Assembly (NCBI RefSeq): GCF_002836595.1
Contig: NZ_PJBB01000003.1
Span: forward strand, 744,001-808,000
Direction of reading: 5' to 3'
DNA length: 64,000 nucleotides
Origin: Tenacibaculum sp. Bg11-29
GTDB taxonomy: Bacteria > Bacteroidota > Bacteroidia > Flavobacteriales > Flavobacteriaceae
Shown here: positions 28,441 to 38,417 of the stretch, piece after piece
Layout of the letters: every line of letters starts with the position of its first letter
Position numbering within the stretch: the first letter of the stretch is position 1
Program-made: the position numbers and the translations under genes
Notes under the pieces: generated by a model
Told to the model about the DNA's origin: nothing
What the model saw: the letters and a program-made list of their open reading frames with translations, nothing else
Database searches by the model: none

Positions 28441-29382
28441 ATGGCTACAGATCAATTAAGCCCAAAGATTTTTACTTGTTCCCAAAGTATCGAATTAGCA
28501 GAAAAAATTGCTAAAGAATACGGTGTAGAACTTGGTAATGTAAAAACAACGCATTTTAGCGATGGTGAATTTCAACCAGCGTTTGAAGAATCTATACGAG
28601 GAAGAAGAATATTTCTTGTTGGCTCAACATTTCCATCAGCAGATAATTTAATGGAAATGTTATTAATGTGTGACGCTGCAAAACGTGCATCTGCTAGACA
28701 TATTACAGCTGTAATGCCTTATTTCGGATGGGCACGTCAAGACAGAAAAGATAAACCACGTGTAGCTATTGGTGCTAAATTAGTGGCTAAATTACTAGAA
28801 GAAGCAGGAGCAACTAGAATTATGACCATGGATTTACATGCTGACCAAATTCAAGGTTTCTTTGAAAAGCCGGTAGATCATTTATTTGCCTCTACTGTTT
28901 TTCTACCATATGTAAAAAATCTACAGTTAAACAACCTTACTATTGCTTCTCCTGATATGGGAGGATCAAAAAGAGCATATGCTTATTCTAAATATTTAGA
29001 AAGTGATGTTGTAATTTGTTATAAACAACGTGAAAAAGCCAATATCATTTCTCATATGGAATTAATTGGTGATGTAAAAGGTAAAAATGTAATTCTTGTT
29101 GATGATATGATTGACACAGGAGGAACTCTTACCAAAGCTGCCGATTTAATGATAGAGAGAGGTGCCTTAAGTGTACGTGCAATTTGTACACACCCAATAC
29201 TTTCTGGTAATGCATATGAAAGAATTCAAAATTCGCAATTAACGGAACTAATTGTTTCAGATACAATTCCTTTGAAAAAGAGTGTTTCTAAAATAAAAGT
29301 AGTAACTTGCGCCACTTTATTCGCTGATGTAATGCATAAAGTGCATGATAATACATCTATTAGCGGACAATTTTTAATGTAA
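28441..29382 (+). CDS. prs: Ribose-phosphate pyrophosphokinase
   Basis: 313 residues, normal length. It makes PRPP from ribose 5-phosphate and ATP for nucleotide, His and Trp synthesis. FSDGEF, YFGWARQDRKDKPR (ATP loop), MDLHADQIQGFF and the PRPP-binding VILVDDMIDTGGTL are all intact. First gene of a prs-rplY pair, with pth just after. Confidence 0.95.
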   Translation: MATDQLSPKIFTCSQSIELAEKIAKEYGVELGNVKTTHFSDGEFQPAFEESIRGRRIFLVGSTFPSADNLMEMLLMCDAAKRASARHITAVMPYFGWARQDRKDKPRVAIGAKLVAKLLEEAGATRIMTMDLHADQIQGFFEKPVDHLFASTVFLPYVKNLQLNNLTIASPDMGGSKRAYAYSKYLESDVVICYKQREKANIISHMELIGDVKGKNVILVDDMIDTGGTLTKAADLMIERGALSVRAICTHPILSGNAYERIQNSQLTELIVSDTIPLKKSVSKIKVVTCATLFADVMHKVHDNTSISGQFLM

Positions 29383-29408
29383 ATAAATTTTAATAAATAA
29401 AAGAAGTA

Positions 29409-30002
29409 ATGAAATCAATTACAATCAACGGATCACAAAGAGAAAGCGTAGGTAAAAAAGCAACTAAAGCCTTACGTAATGCTGGAAAGGTTCCTTGCGT
29501 ATTATACGGAGGAGACAAGCCTGTTCACTTTTCAGCAGAAGAAAAATCGTTCAAGCCTTTAGTATTTACTCCTAACGTATTTACTGCTTCGATTGAAATC
29601 GATGGTAAAAAATATAGCGCTGTTTTACAAGACATACAATTTCACCCAGTAACAGATAGAGTTATACACGTAGATTTTTATCAGATATTTGATAACAAAG
29701 CAGTGACAATGAATATTCCAGTAAAATTAACAGGAACTTCTCCTGGTGTTTTAAATGGAGGTGCTTTACGTTTTACTAATCGTAAATTAAAAGTAAAAGC
29801 ATTACCAGCTAATTTACCAGATTTTTTAACTGCAGATATTTCAGATTTAAAAATTGGAGGTAAATTATCTATATCATCTTTATTTAATGATGACTATACA
29901 TTTTTACACCCAGACAATACTGTTGTTGTTCAAGTAAGAACTTCTCGTAATGCTACTGAAGAAGAGGAAACTGAAGAAGCTACTGAAGCTGTTGCAGAAT
30001 AA
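29409..30002 (+). CDS. rplY: 50S ribosomal protein bL25, CTC family
   Basis: 197 residues, the long CTC form. The N-terminal 5S-rRNA-binding domain includes [25 protein letters not shown]. The C-terminal beta domain ends in an acidic tail of repeated Glu/Thr/Ala. It lies 26 bases downstream of prs and is followed by a strong terminator. Confidence 0.94.
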   Translation: MKSITINGSQRESVGKKATKALRNAGKVPCVLYGGDKPVHFSAEEKSFKPLVFTPNVFTASIEIDGKKYSAVLQDIQFHPVTDRVIHVDFYQIFDNKAVTMNIPVKLTGTSPGVLNGGALRFTNRKLKVKALPANLPDFLTADISDLKIGGKLSISSLFNDDYTFLHPDNTVVVQVRTSRNATEEEETEEATEAVAE

Positions 30003-30022
30003 TATTTGCACACATAATTTAT

Positions 30023-30052
30023 AAAAGCGTTACATTTTGTAACGCTTTTTTA
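30023..30052 (+). terminator. Terminator after rplY
   Basis: AAAAGCGTTAC / GTAACGCTTTT stem with a 5-base loop and a T6 tail. Confidence 0.9.
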
Positions 30053-30132
30053 TTTTACTATTTTTAAAAAATTAAGAATTTGCATCTTATTTTTTTAAGA
30101 TTTGGTTTTAAAACAACATAAAAGAAGAATTT

Positions 30133-30699
30133 ATGAAAAAATTTTTAATTGTAGGACTAGGTAATATTGGCGAAAAATATGATAACACACGCCATAATAT
30201 AGGGTTTAAACTAGTAGATGCTTTTGTAAAAGAGCATGATGCTAGTTTTACAACTGAAAAACTAGGAGATGTTGCCAAATTAAAAATTAAAGGAAAAACT
30301 GTAATTGTTTTAAAACCTAGCACCTATATGAATTTAAGCGGAAAGGCTGTTATGTATTGGATGCAACAAGAAAATATTCAAGTAGAAAACTTGTTAGTAA
30401 TTACAGATGATTTAAATATTGATTTTGGTAAACTACGCATAAAACCTAAGGGAAGTTCAGGTGGACATAACGGATTGAAAGATATTCAGGATAAATTTAA
30501 TACAGGTGCATACCCGCGTTTTCGTTTTGGTGTTGGTGCCGATTATGGTAGAGGTCGCCAAGTAGATTATGTATTAGGAGAATGGAGTAAAAATGAAGAA
30601 AGTGAAATGATTGAGCGCATTCCAACATCAGTTAAAGTAATTACTTCTTTTATTACAGCTGGAATGGCCAATACAATGAACGATTTTAATGGGAAGTAA
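30133..30699 (+). CDS. pth: Peptidyl-tRNA hydrolase
   Basis: 188 residues. Recycles peptidyl-tRNA released from stalled ribosomes. GLGNIGEKYDNTRHNIGF holds the catalytic His (the usual Pro in GLGNPG is Ile here). LKPSTYMNLSG, ITDDLNIDFGKLRIKPKGSSGGHNGLKDI and RFRFGVG are the remaining conserved blocks. It follows rplY, a common pairing, although a terminator separates them. Confidence 0.94.
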   Translation: MKKFLIVGLGNIGEKYDNTRHNIGFKLVDAFVKEHDASFTTEKLGDVAKLKIKGKTVIVLKPSTYMNLSGKAVMYWMQQENIQVENLLVITDDLNIDFGKLRIKPKGSSGGHNGLKDIQDKFNTGAYPRFRFGVGADYGRGRQVDYVLGEWSKNEESEMIERIPTSVKVITSFITAGMANTMNDFNGK

Positions 30700-30861
30700 T
30701 CGATTTATTTAATTCCCAATATTTTATTAAACGTTCTTATTTCACATTTATAAAAATTTACAAATATTTTAAATAGATCTTTCATAATTATATAATTTAT
30801 ACTAATAAGTACATAAGCTTGACTATATGTTACAAATTAATTTAAAAATATTCAATATTAT

Positions 30862-31311
30862 TTAATTATCAGAAGCAAACCATTCTGCAAAACTAGAATC
30901 TGTTTCTTGTAATTTAATTGCCTGAAGCTTAATGTTTTTAGGAAGTCTATTCTTAATTTTTTCTACAAAATCAATTACCATCATCTCACTAGTTGGCTGA
31001 TAATCTACTAAAATAACATGATGTCCTCTATCTTTTAGTTCCTTAGCTAACTCAACATGTGGCGTGTTTTTGTTAAAAACTGTTGCATGATCAAAAACAT
31101 CAACAATTTCCTCTTTTACAACCTTTTTGAGGTCTGTAAAATCAATAACCATCCCAAATTTCACATTTGATGCATCTGCAATCGGTTGTCCTATAACAGT
31201 TACAGAAAGCTTGTAACTATGACCATGAACATTTTTACATTTTCCGTCATATCCATATAAGGCATGACCTGTTTCAAAAGAAAATTGCTTTGTAATTCTA
31301 ATATTGCTCAC
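30862..31311 (-). CDS. queD: 6-carboxytetrahydropterin synthase (QueD/PTPS family)
   Basis: 149 residues. Zinc-binding His in FETGHAL and in NVHGHSY, catalytic Cys in GKCKNVHGH, and DFTDLKKVVKEEIVDVFDHATVFN with a catalytic His. Enzyme of queuosine/7-deazaguanine synthesis. The start is GTG at 31311, which overlaps the TAG of the upstream 31-residue frame by one base, implying translational coupling. Last gene of a leftward group starting at the MATE gene. Confidence 0.88.
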   Translation of the reverse strand: MSNIRITKQFSFETGHALYGYDGKCKNVHGHSYKLSVTVIGQPIADASNVKFGMVIDFTDLKKVVKEEIVDVFDHATVFNKNTPHVELAKELKDRGHHVILVDYQPTSEMMVIDFVEKIKNRLPKNIKLQAIKLQETDSSFAEWFASDN

Positions 31312-31406
31312 TATCTTTTAAATTTTTTATTACTTCTATATTTATTATAAAAATACACTATTGCTACTCCTGCTGCTAAAATGGCAAATAAATAATCTCC
31401 TCCCAT
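31311..31406 (-). CDS. 31-residue single-helix membrane peptide
   Basis: ATG at 31406, stop at 31311. Starts MGGDYLFAILAAGVAIVYFY, then a basic tail (NKYRSNKKFKR). One transmembrane helix with the positive end predicted inside. Its stop codon overlaps the GTG start of queD by one base, which argues that it is really translated. No family recognised. Confidence 0.6.
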   Translation of the reverse strand: MGGDYLFAILAAGVAIVYFYNKYRSNKKFKR

Positions 31407-31419
31407 AATTTATATCTTA

Positions 31420-31593
31420 TTATTCGCCGAAAGTACGAATTTGTTTTACAATTTTTGTTAATAACCAAACGAAACCTACAGAAAGAACAACTCCTATAAG
31501 AACAGATAGTGTCGGATTATGATATATCCATTTCCCTACTTCATACCCTGCCTTATAACTTTGAGTATCTTTTATATCTTGAATTAAAAACAT
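31420..31593 (-). CDS. 57-residue membrane protein
   Basis: ATG at 31593, two bases after the enoyl-CoA hydratase stop. An amphipathic N-terminus (MFLIQDIKDTQSYKAGYEVG) is followed by one hydrophobic helix (PTLSVLIGVVLSVGFVWLL) and a basic tail. It is 13 bases from the next small frame, so the genes form a continuous reading chain into queD. No family recognised. Confidence 0.6.
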   Translation of the reverse strand: MFLIQDIKDTQSYKAGYEVGKWIYHNPTLSVLIGVVLSVGFVWLLTKIVKQIRTFGE

Positions 31594-31595
31594 AT

Positions 31596-32363
31596 TTATT
31601 TTTTAAACCTTGCTAGTGCCTTTTTAGTAGCGTCAGACAATACTAATTTACCTGATATTTCTGCTCTCTCTGCCAATAACTCTTGCCAGTGCTCAGTATC
31701 TTTCCACAACACTTTTTTCATTTCAGATAATGCTTCTGTATTATACGATGCTAATTTCTCTGTAAAAATAGCTAATTCTTTATCTAAATCGCCAATAGAC
31801 TCAAAAACACGTGCATATAAACCTTTCTCTTTTGCCCAATACGCATTTTTCCAACTAGTAGCATCTAGTGTTAATTCTGCTAAACCACTAACACCTATTT
31901 TACGTTCTACCGCAGGTGCAATTACAAATGGACCGATACCTATAGTAAACTCAGAAAGCTTAATAGAAGCATGCTCTGTTGCTAAAACATAATCACAAGC
32001 AGCCGCTAAACCAACGCCTCCGCCAACAGTTTTACCTTGCACGCGACCAACAATCAATTTAGAACAACAACGCATTGCATTAATTACATTTGCAAAACCA
32101 GCAAAAAATTGTTTCCCCTCCTCTAAAGTATCAATTGCTACTAACTCATCAAAAGAAGCTCCCGCACAAAAAGCACGATCACCTTCCGATTTTAACACAA
32201 CAATAGCTACATCATCATTATTTGATAGCGTATCAAATTCATTCGCTAAACGTCTTAGCAATTCACTCGGAAATGAATTACTTGCTGGATGCCCAAATTC
32301 AACTATCGCAATATTATTATCAATGTGAGTATATAAACTTCCGTTTTCTCTGGTTGTAGTCAT
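31596..32363 (-). CDS. Enoyl-CoA hydratase/isomerase family protein
   Basis: 255 residues, crotonase fold. GDRAFCAGASFDEL forms the oxyanion-hole region, and GKTVGGGVGLAAACDYVLATEHASIKLSEFTIGIGPF is the second conserved block with a candidate catalytic Glu in LSEF. The precise CoA substrate is not evident. Lies 23 bases after the MATE gene on the same strand. Confidence 0.88.
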   Translation of the reverse strand: MTTTRENGSLYTHIDNNIAIVEFGHPASNSFPSELLRRLANEFDTLSNNDDVAIVVLKSEGDRAFCAGASFDELVAIDTLEEGKQFFAGFANVINAMRCCSKLIVGRVQGKTVGGGVGLAAACDYVLATEHASIKLSEFTIGIGPFVIAPAVERKIGVSGLAELTLDATSWKNAYWAKEKGLYARVFESIGDLDKELAIFTEKLASYNTEALSEMKKVLWKDTEHWQELLAERAEISGKLVLSDATKKALARFKK

Positions 32364-32386
32364 TGTTACTTATTTTATTTTCAAAA

Positions 32387-33721
32387 TTACTCTTTTTGAG
32401 AACGAGATAAAAACGTATTTCTAAATTTAAGAATTAAAGGAACCCCCCTAGCTATTATCCATGCAAAAAAAGCAATCCAAATCGCATATAACTTATAACC
32501 CAAAGAATCCAAGATTAATAGAACTGGAATAAATACGAATGCTGTAGATAACAATAATACATTTCGTAAATATTTCATTTCTCCCATTCCTTTAAACATT
32601 CCATCATAAATAAAGACAATGGAACAAATAGGCTGCATTACAAGAATAATCCAAAAAGTAGCATAAAACTCTTCCAAAACTTGTTGTTCCTTTATAAATA
32701 CGCTTCCTATATAATCATAAAACAAAAATCCGAAAAGCGCTAGAACCGCTCCAAAAGCGAGTCCATAAATAATTAAGTTGTTTGCTAGTTTTACTAAAGT
32801 TGTATATGATTTTGCTCCTAATAACTTACCAGACAATATATTTCCTGCAGATGAATACCCGTCAATCATAAAAGCCCCCATCAACCATAAATTAAACCCT
32901 ATTATATAGGCGGCTATGTATTCTTTACCGTAAGAGGCCGCATAAGAAGTTGCAAAATATAATGCTGTATTTAAAGCGATGGTACGAACAAATAAGTTTA
33001 AAATCATAGTTATAAACCTTGGAATCTCTTTATTAAAAGGCAAAGTAAATTTTAATGATATTTGTGTTTTAGTTAATAATAAATACCCTGCTACAATAGC
33101 CATAATAATTTGTGCAATTACACTGGCATAAGCAGCTCCTTTAATATTCATTGCTGGTATATACCCTTCAACACCATATACTAAAACAATATCTAATAAG
33201 ATATTTATAACAGTACCGATAATGGCGATTAACATTGGATACATAGTGTTTTGCAACCCTCTAAACGTACCAAAAACTGCGATTACAAATAGTGTAAACG
33301 GAAAACCAAAAACACGTATTTTATAATACTCAATCGAATATTCTAAAATAGTACCAGAAGCATTATAAAATTGAAATATTTCTTTTGTAAACGGATAACT
33401 AATTCCTAAAATAAACAAACTCGTTATTAATACGATTACAATAGCTTGAGCCGGTAAATTTTTAACCTCATCTAATTTATTAGCACCTATATATTGAGAA
33501 ACAATAGATGAAATTCCACTACGTGTTTGCCCGAATACCCAAATAAGCATCGACAAAAAAGCGCCAACAATACCAATTGCAGCAATACTTTCAGTGGCAT
33601 TTACATTTACATTACCTACAATCGCTAAATCTGTAGTAGACAATAAAGGCTCTGCAACTCCTGCGATTAAAGCAGGGAAAGCTAATTTATTAATTCTTTT
33701 AAAACTTATATCTTGTAACAT
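32387..33721 (-). CDS. MATE-family efflux transporter
   Basis: 444 residues, about twelve hydrophobic segments. The N-terminus (FKRINKLAFPALIAGVAEPLLSTTDLAIVG) and the repeated half in the middle (VRTIALNTALYFATSY) fit the MatE double-domain. Probably exports cationic compounds by Na+ or H+ antiport; substrate unknown. First gene of the leftward group ending in queD. Confidence 0.9.
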   Translation of the reverse strand: MLQDISFKRINKLAFPALIAGVAEPLLSTTDLAIVGNVNVNATESIAAIGIVGAFLSMLIWVFGQTRSGISSIVSQYIGANKLDEVKNLPAQAIVIVLITSLFILGISYPFTKEIFQFYNASGTILEYSIEYYKIRVFGFPFTLFVIAVFGTFRGLQNTMYPMLIAIIGTVINILLDIVLVYGVEGYIPAMNIKGAAYASVIAQIIMAIVAGYLLLTKTQISLKFTLPFNKEIPRFITMILNLFVRTIALNTALYFATSYAASYGKEYIAAYIIGFNLWLMGAFMIDGYSSAGNILSGKLLGAKSYTTLVKLANNLIIYGLAFGAVLALFGFLFYDYIGSVFIKEQQVLEEFYATFWIILVMQPICSIVFIYDGMFKGMGEMKYLRNVLLLSTAFVFIPVLLILDSLGYKLYAIWIAFFAWIIARGVPLILKFRNTFLSRSQKE

Positions 33722-33772
33722 ATAACAAGCTTTATAATAACTCGATTAGGTATCGAAAATTATTAACAATAA

Positions 33773-36385
33773 TCATTTCTTCTTCACCAACATTCGCTTA
33801 ATTTCATTCAACTTCATTAAAGCTTCAATAGGTGTAAGTGTATCAATATTTGTGGCTAAAATTTCTTCTTTAATATCTTCTAACAAAGGATCATCTAATT
33901 GAAAAAAGCTCATTTGCATTTCTTCATGCTGTGTTTCTTTTAAAACTTCCTTAACCTCTTTATGAGTATTATTCTTTTCTAATTGTTTTAAAATTTTCTG
34001 TGCTCTATGAATTACCATATTCGGCATTCCTGCTAATTTTGCTACATGAATACCAAAACTATGATTACTTCCACCGGCAACCAACTTACGCAAGAAAATA
34101 ATACTGTCTTTTAATTCTTTTACAGATACATTAAAATTTTTAATTCGCTTAAATGTAGTTGTCATTTCATTTAACTCATGATAATGCGTTGCAAATAATG
34201 TTTTTCCTTTTGATGGATGCTCGTGTAAATATTCAGCAATAGCCCAAGCAATAGAAATACCATCATAAGTAGAAGTACCACGACCAATTTCATCTAATAA
34301 CACCAAACTACGTTCTGAAATGTTATTTAAAATAGAAGCTGTTTCATTCATTTCTACCATAAAAGTAGATTCTCCCATCGAAATATTATCACTCGCACCT
34401 ACTCTTGTAAAAATTTTATCTACAATACCAATTCTTGCATTCTGCGCAGGGATGTAACTTCCCATTTGTGCTAATAGAACAATTAAAGCTGTTTGACGCA
34501 AAATTGCTGATTTACCCGACATATTGGGGCCTGTAATCATAATGATTTGTTGCTGATTACGATTTAAAACAACATCGTTTGCTATATATTCTTCGCCAAT
34601 TGGTAATTGCTTTTCTATTACTGGATGACGTCCATTTTTAATTTCTATATCTGTACTATCATCCATTATCGGACGCACATAATTGTTATCCATTGCTAAT
34701 TGTGCAAACGATAATAATACATCTATCTTGGCAACATTTTGAGCATTCTGTTGCACTGGTTTTACAAAACCGATAATAAACTGCACTAATTTTGCGAAAA
34801 TTTCCGTTTCTAACTGCTGAATTTTCTCTTCGGCTCCTAAAATTTTGGCCTCATATTCTTTAAGTTCTTCCGTAATATAACGCTCCGCATTTACTAATGT
34901 TTGTTTACGAATCCACTCTTCAGGAACGCTGTCTTTATATCTATTTCTAACCTCAATATAATAACCAAATACATTGTTAAAGGCAATTTTTAAACTTGAT
35001 ATTCCTGTTAGCTCAATTTCACGAGCCAACATGTTATCTAAATATTCTTTTCCTGAATTAGAAATATTTCTTAGTTCATCTAACTCAGTAGAAACTCCAG
35101 CTGCAATAGCATTTCCTTTATTAATATTTACAGGAGCTTCTTCTAAAACAGTTTCGATAATTTTATCAATTAATAGTTTACAATCGTGTAATTGTTTTCC
35201 TATTTCTTTTACTGTTTTATTTTCACTTTTTTCAGCAGCTTCTTTTATTGGAAGAATTGCTTTTAATGAGTTCTTTAACAACACTACTTCTCGCGGAGAA
35301 ACCTTGCTAGTTGCTACTTTCGAAATTAATCGCTCAATATCAGAAATTTGTTTTAACTGATAAATAACTGTTTCGAAAAAAGCATCATTATCTATTAAAA
35401 ATTTCACCAATTCATGACGTTGTTGTATTTGCTCTAAATCTTTTAAAGGTAAAGCTAACCAACGTTTTAATAATCGTCCTCCCATAGGAGAAATTGTTTT
35501 ATCAATAACATTTAATAAAGACACAGAGTTTACAGAATTCCCGCCATATAATTCTAAGTTTTTAACCGTAAAGCGATCCATCCATACATAATTATCTTCA
35601 GCAATTCTGCTTATTGATTGTATGTGCTCTATTTTATTATGCTGTGTTTCTGATAAATAATACATCGCTGCTCCACCCGCAACAATACCTTGTTCAAGTT
35701 CTTCAACTCCAAACCCTTTTAAGTTCTTAACCTTAAAATGATTACTTAGTAATTCACTACCATATTCTTTTTGAAAAACCCAATCTTCTAAATAAAATGT
35801 ATGAAAACGATTCGTGAATAATTCTAAAAAACGTTGTTTATGCTGCTTTTCTACTAAAACTTCACTTGGCGAAAAGTTTTGCAAAAGTTTATCTATATAT
35901 TCTTCGTTTCCTTGGGCAATTAAAAACTCTCCTGTAGAAACATCTAAAAACGAAACTCCAACTATTTTTTTACCAAAATGTACTGCTGCTAAAAAATTGT
36001 TCGACTTCGATTGTAAAACTTCATCATTTAAAGCAACACCAGGAGTAACCAATTCGGTAACACCACGTTTTACAATGGTTTTTGTCATTTTAGGATCTTC
36101 TAACTGATCGCAAATAGCAACTCGTAAACCAGACTTTACTAACTTAGGTAAATACGTGTTTAACGAATGGTGCGGAAAACCTGCCAGAGCAGTTTCGCTT
36201 TCGCTACCAGCACCTCTTTTTGTTAAAACAATTCCTAAAATCTTAGATGCTTTTACAGCATCTTCACCAAAGGTTTCATAAAAATCACCTACCCTAAAGA
36301 GCAACATTGCATCCGGATATTTAACTTTAATTCCGTTGTATTGTTGCATTAGTGGCGTTACCTTTTTTGCCTTTGTTTTTGCCAA
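33773..36385 (-). CDS. mutS: DNA mismatch repair protein MutS
   Basis: 870 residues, full length. The mismatch-binding start ([34 protein letters not shown]) keeps the Phe-x-Glu motif as FYETFG. Connector, lever and clamp domains follow. The ATPase has Walker [14 protein letters not shown], Walker [17 protein letters not shown] and [11 protein letters not shown]-terminal helical extension of about 60 residues ends it. It recognises mismatches and starts repair. Confidence 0.97.
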   Translation of the reverse strand: MAKTKAKKVTPLMQQYNGIKVKYPDAMLLFRVGDFYETFGEDAVKASKILGIVLTKRGAGSESETALAGFPHHSLNTYLPKLVKSGLRVAICDQLEDPKMTKTIVKRGVTELVTPGVALNDEVLQSKSNNFLAAVHFGKKIVGVSFLDVSTGEFLIAQGNEEYIDKLLQNFSPSEVLVEKQHKQRFLELFTNRFHTFYLEDWVFQKEYGSELLSNHFKVKNLKGFGVEELEQGIVAGGAAMYYLSETQHNKIEHIQSISRIAEDNYVWMDRFTVKNLELYGGNSVNSVSLLNVIDKTISPMGGRLLKRWLALPLKDLEQIQQRHELVKFLIDNDAFFETVIYQLKQISDIERLISKVATSKVSPREVVLLKNSLKAILPIKEAAEKSENKTVKEIGKQLHDCKLLIDKIIETVLEEAPVNINKGNAIAAGVSTELDELRNISNSGKEYLDNMLAREIELTGISSLKIAFNNVFGYYIEVRNRYKDSVPEEWIRKQTLVNAERYITEELKEYEAKILGAEEKIQQLETEIFAKLVQFIIGFVKPVQQNAQNVAKIDVLLSFAQLAMDNNYVRPIMDDSTDIEIKNGRHPVIEKQLPIGEEYIANDVVLNRNQQQIIMITGPNMSGKSAILRQTALIVLLAQMGSYIPAQNARIGIVDKIFTRVGASDNISMGESTFMVEMNETASILNNISERSLVLLDEIGRGTSTYDGISIAWAIAEYLHEHPSKGKTLFATHYHELNEMTTTFKRIKNFNVSVKELKDSIIFLRKLVAGGSNHSFGIHVAKLAGMPNMVIHRAQKILKQLEKNNTHKEVKEVLKETQHEEMQMSFFQLDDPLLEDIKEEILATNIDTLTPIEALMKLNEIKRMLVKKK

Positions 36386-36512
36386 TTTTTAAGATTTTTT
36401 CAATTAGTTTTGCGAAGATATGAAAAGCGTTATTGTTGTTATATAATTCTATTTAATTATTTGACATCATGATTACTTTAATTCAGAATTTGAATAGTTA
36501 TTAAAAAACGTA

Positions 36513-36595
36513 GGTAATTACGAGAAAGAATGACGAAGTAATCTCTCGATTCGGACTCAGTAGCAAAAGATTGCTTTCCTTTGGTCGCAATGACG
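36513..36595. repeat. Long palindromic repeat, diverged copy upstream of the trmH-like gene
   Basis: Between mutS and the trmH-like gene: ATTACGAGAAAGAATGACGA, AGTAATCTC, then AGATTGCTTTC and GCAATGACG. It is an 80-90-base imperfect hairpin of the same family as the copies at 37153-38340. Confidence 0.8.
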
Positions 36596-36619
36596 AAATA
36601 AAATTATAATATAGGTTAC

Positions 36620-37150
36620 ATGAGAAAACTAAAAAATAATGAGTTAGGTAGAATTACAGTTAACAAGTTTAAGCAAACCAAAAAAACGCCCATTATTGTA
36701 GTCCTAGATAACATTCGTAGTTTAAATAATGTGGGGTCTGTTTTTAGAACTTCTGATGCTTTTTTAATTGAAAAAATATATCTCTGCGGAATTACAGCAA
36801 CTCCGCCTAACAAAGAAATTCATAAAACAGCTTTAGGCGCTACCGAATCTGTTGCTTGGGAACATGTTGAAAACACAATTGATTTGGTTGAAAAACTAAA
36901 AAAAGATAACGTTAAAATTTTGGCTATCGAACAAGCTGAGAATAGCACTATGCTAAATAATTTCACTCCAGAACCTGACCAGAAATATGCAGTTGTAATG
37001 GGTAATGAAGTAAAGGGAGTACAACAAGAAGTGGTTTCTGCTGCCGACTTTTGTATTGAAATACCTCAGCTAGGTACCAAACACTCTTTAAATATATCAG
37101 TAAGTTGTGGAATCGTGCTTTGGGATTTATTTAATAAAATTACTTCATAG
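36620..37150 (+). CDS. SpoU/TrmH-family RNA 2'-O-methyltransferase
   Basis: 176 residues, SPOUT fold without an extra substrate-binding domain. Motif 1 NNVGSVFRTSDAF, motif 2 VVMGNEVKGV, motif 3 IPQLGTKHSLNISVSCGIVLWDLF form the knotted SAM site. The target RNA (tRNA or rRNA) is not determined by the sequence. The last 99 bases exist again at 38766-38864, where almost all changes are silent, suggesting that a segment inserted at the gene's 3' end. Confidence 0.88.
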   Translation: MRKLKNNELGRITVNKFKQTKKTPIIVVLDNIRSLNNVGSVFRTSDAFLIEKIYLCGITATPPNKEIHKTALGATESVAWEHVENTIDLVEKLKKDNVKILAIEQAENSTMLNNFTPEPDQKYAVVMGNEVKGVQQEVVSAADFCIEIPQLGTKHSLNISVSCGIVLWDLFNKITS

Positions 37151-37152
37151 CG

Positions 37153-37430
37153 CATCATTACGAGAAAGAATGAATAAAGTAATCTACTAATTAGGAACTC
37201 AAAACACAAAGATTGCTTCCTGCTAGTCGCAATGACGGAACGATTAAAATAACAAAACTAACACTGCTCGTCATTACGAGAAGGGACGACGAAGTAATCT
37301 CTAACATTTAGAACTCAATAACAAACAGATTGCTTTATTCTTCGCAATGACGGAAAAGTTAAAATTGTAAAAAAAATAACACTGCACGTCATTACGAGGA
37401 GGAACGAAGTAATCTCTACAATCGGAACTT
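37153..37430. repeat. Palindromic repeat cluster, left part (2 full copies and 1 half copy)
   Basis: Copies at 37153-37237, 37269-37352, and a left half at 37387-37430. Each full copy has outer arms CGTCATTACGAG / CTCGCAATGACG (approximate) and inner arms ACGAAGTAATCT / AGATTGCTT, forming a hairpin of about 84 bases. The half copy lacks its right arm and runs into the leader of the GIY-YIG gene. Confidence 0.9.
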
Positions 37431-37481
37431 ACAACTTTTAAAAAATTGTTTTACATTTTATAATAACGTAAATTGTAAAGC

Positions 37482-37778
37482 ATGAAAAACCCTTGCATAT
37501 ACTTCTTAACGAATAAAAACAATACTGTTATTTATATTGGGGTAACATCAAACTTAATAAAAAGAATTTACGAACATAAAACTGATAAACATAAAGGTTT
37601 CACGTACAAATACAACTGTAATAAATTGGTATATTATGAAGCGTTTACTTCTATCACCGATGCTATTACCAGAGAAAAAAAATTAAAATCAGGTAATAGG
37701 AAAAAGAAAGAAAATTTAATTAATAAAGAAAATTCTGATTGGCTAGATTTATCCAAAGATTGGCTATTTAATTTCTAA
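37482..37778 (+). CDS. Single-domain GIY-YIG nuclease embedded in palindromic repeats
   Basis: 98 residues, essentially one GIY-YIG domain: CIYFLTNKNNTVIYIGVTSN (YFL..YIG), the Arg in NLIKRIYEHK, and LVYYEAFTSITDAITREKKL with a candidate catalytic Glu. This is the small UPF0213/YhbQ-like class. A full palindromic copy begins immediately after its stop codon (CG at 37779) and a half copy precedes the gene. That arrangement recalls the association of RAYT transposases with REP sequences, but with another nuclease fold. A role in moving or maintaining the repeats is inference. Confidence 0.85.
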   Translation: MKNPCIYFLTNKNNTVIYIGVTSNLIKRIYEHKTDKHKGFTYKYNCNKLVYYEAFTSITDAITREKKLKSGNRKKKENLINKENSDWLDLSKDWLFNF

Positions 37779-38340
37779 CGTCATTACGAGAGAGGTACGA
37801 ACGAAGTAATCTCTATCTTCAGAACTCAATAACAAACAGATTGCTTCGTGCCTCGCAATGACGAAAAGATTAAAACTATAACAACAAAATTAACACTGCA
37901 CGTCATTACAAGAAGGAACGACGAAGTAATCTCTAACATTTAGAACTCATAATAAACAGATTGCTTCGTGCCTCGCAATGACGGAAAGATTAAAATCGTA
38001 ACAACAAAAATAACACTGCACGTCATTACAAGAGAGGTACGAACGAAGTAATCTCCAACATTTAGAACACATAACCAATAGATTGCTTCGTGCCTCGCAA
38101 TGACGGAACGATTAAAATAACAAAAATAACACTGCTCGTCATTACGAGAGAGGCACGAACGAAGTAATCTCTATCTTCAGAACTCAATAACAAACAGATT
38201 GCTTCGTGCCTCGCAATGACGAAAAGATTAAAACTATAACAACAAAATTAACACTGCACGTCATTACAAGAAGGAACGACGAAGTAATCTCCAACATTTA
38301 GAACACATAACCAACAGATTGCTCCATTCTTCGCAATGAC
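37779..38340. repeat. Palindromic repeat cluster, right part (5 copies)
   Basis: Copies at 37779-37863, 37901-37983, 38021-38105, 38137-38221 and 38259-38340. The stems are long: GAGGCACGAACGAAGTAATCT faces AGATTGCTTCGTGCCTC in the best copy. The spacers also repeat (AACACTGCACGTC, AAAACTATAACAAC). The pair at 37779-37983 recurs at 38137-38340, a 358-base tandem duplication. Confidence 0.9.
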
Positions 38341-38417
38341 AAATAAAAAACACAATAACATTTGTTTTTTCGATTATTTTAGTATTAATTTATACTTCAT
38401 TTAAAACCCAAATTATT

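Noticed and set aside
34974-36107. Forward frames inside mutS
   Set aside because: Antisense shadows of an intact, well conserved gene.
37153-38340. Palindromic cluster as tRNA-like or CRISPR sequence
   Set aside because: Copies are long self-complementary hairpins with repeated, not unique, spacers; no tRNA arms.
38369-38398. Array-type operator upstream of the 60-residue peptide
   Set aside because: TTCGATTATTTT is only loosely similar and the nearest -7-like sequence is at the wrong distance.
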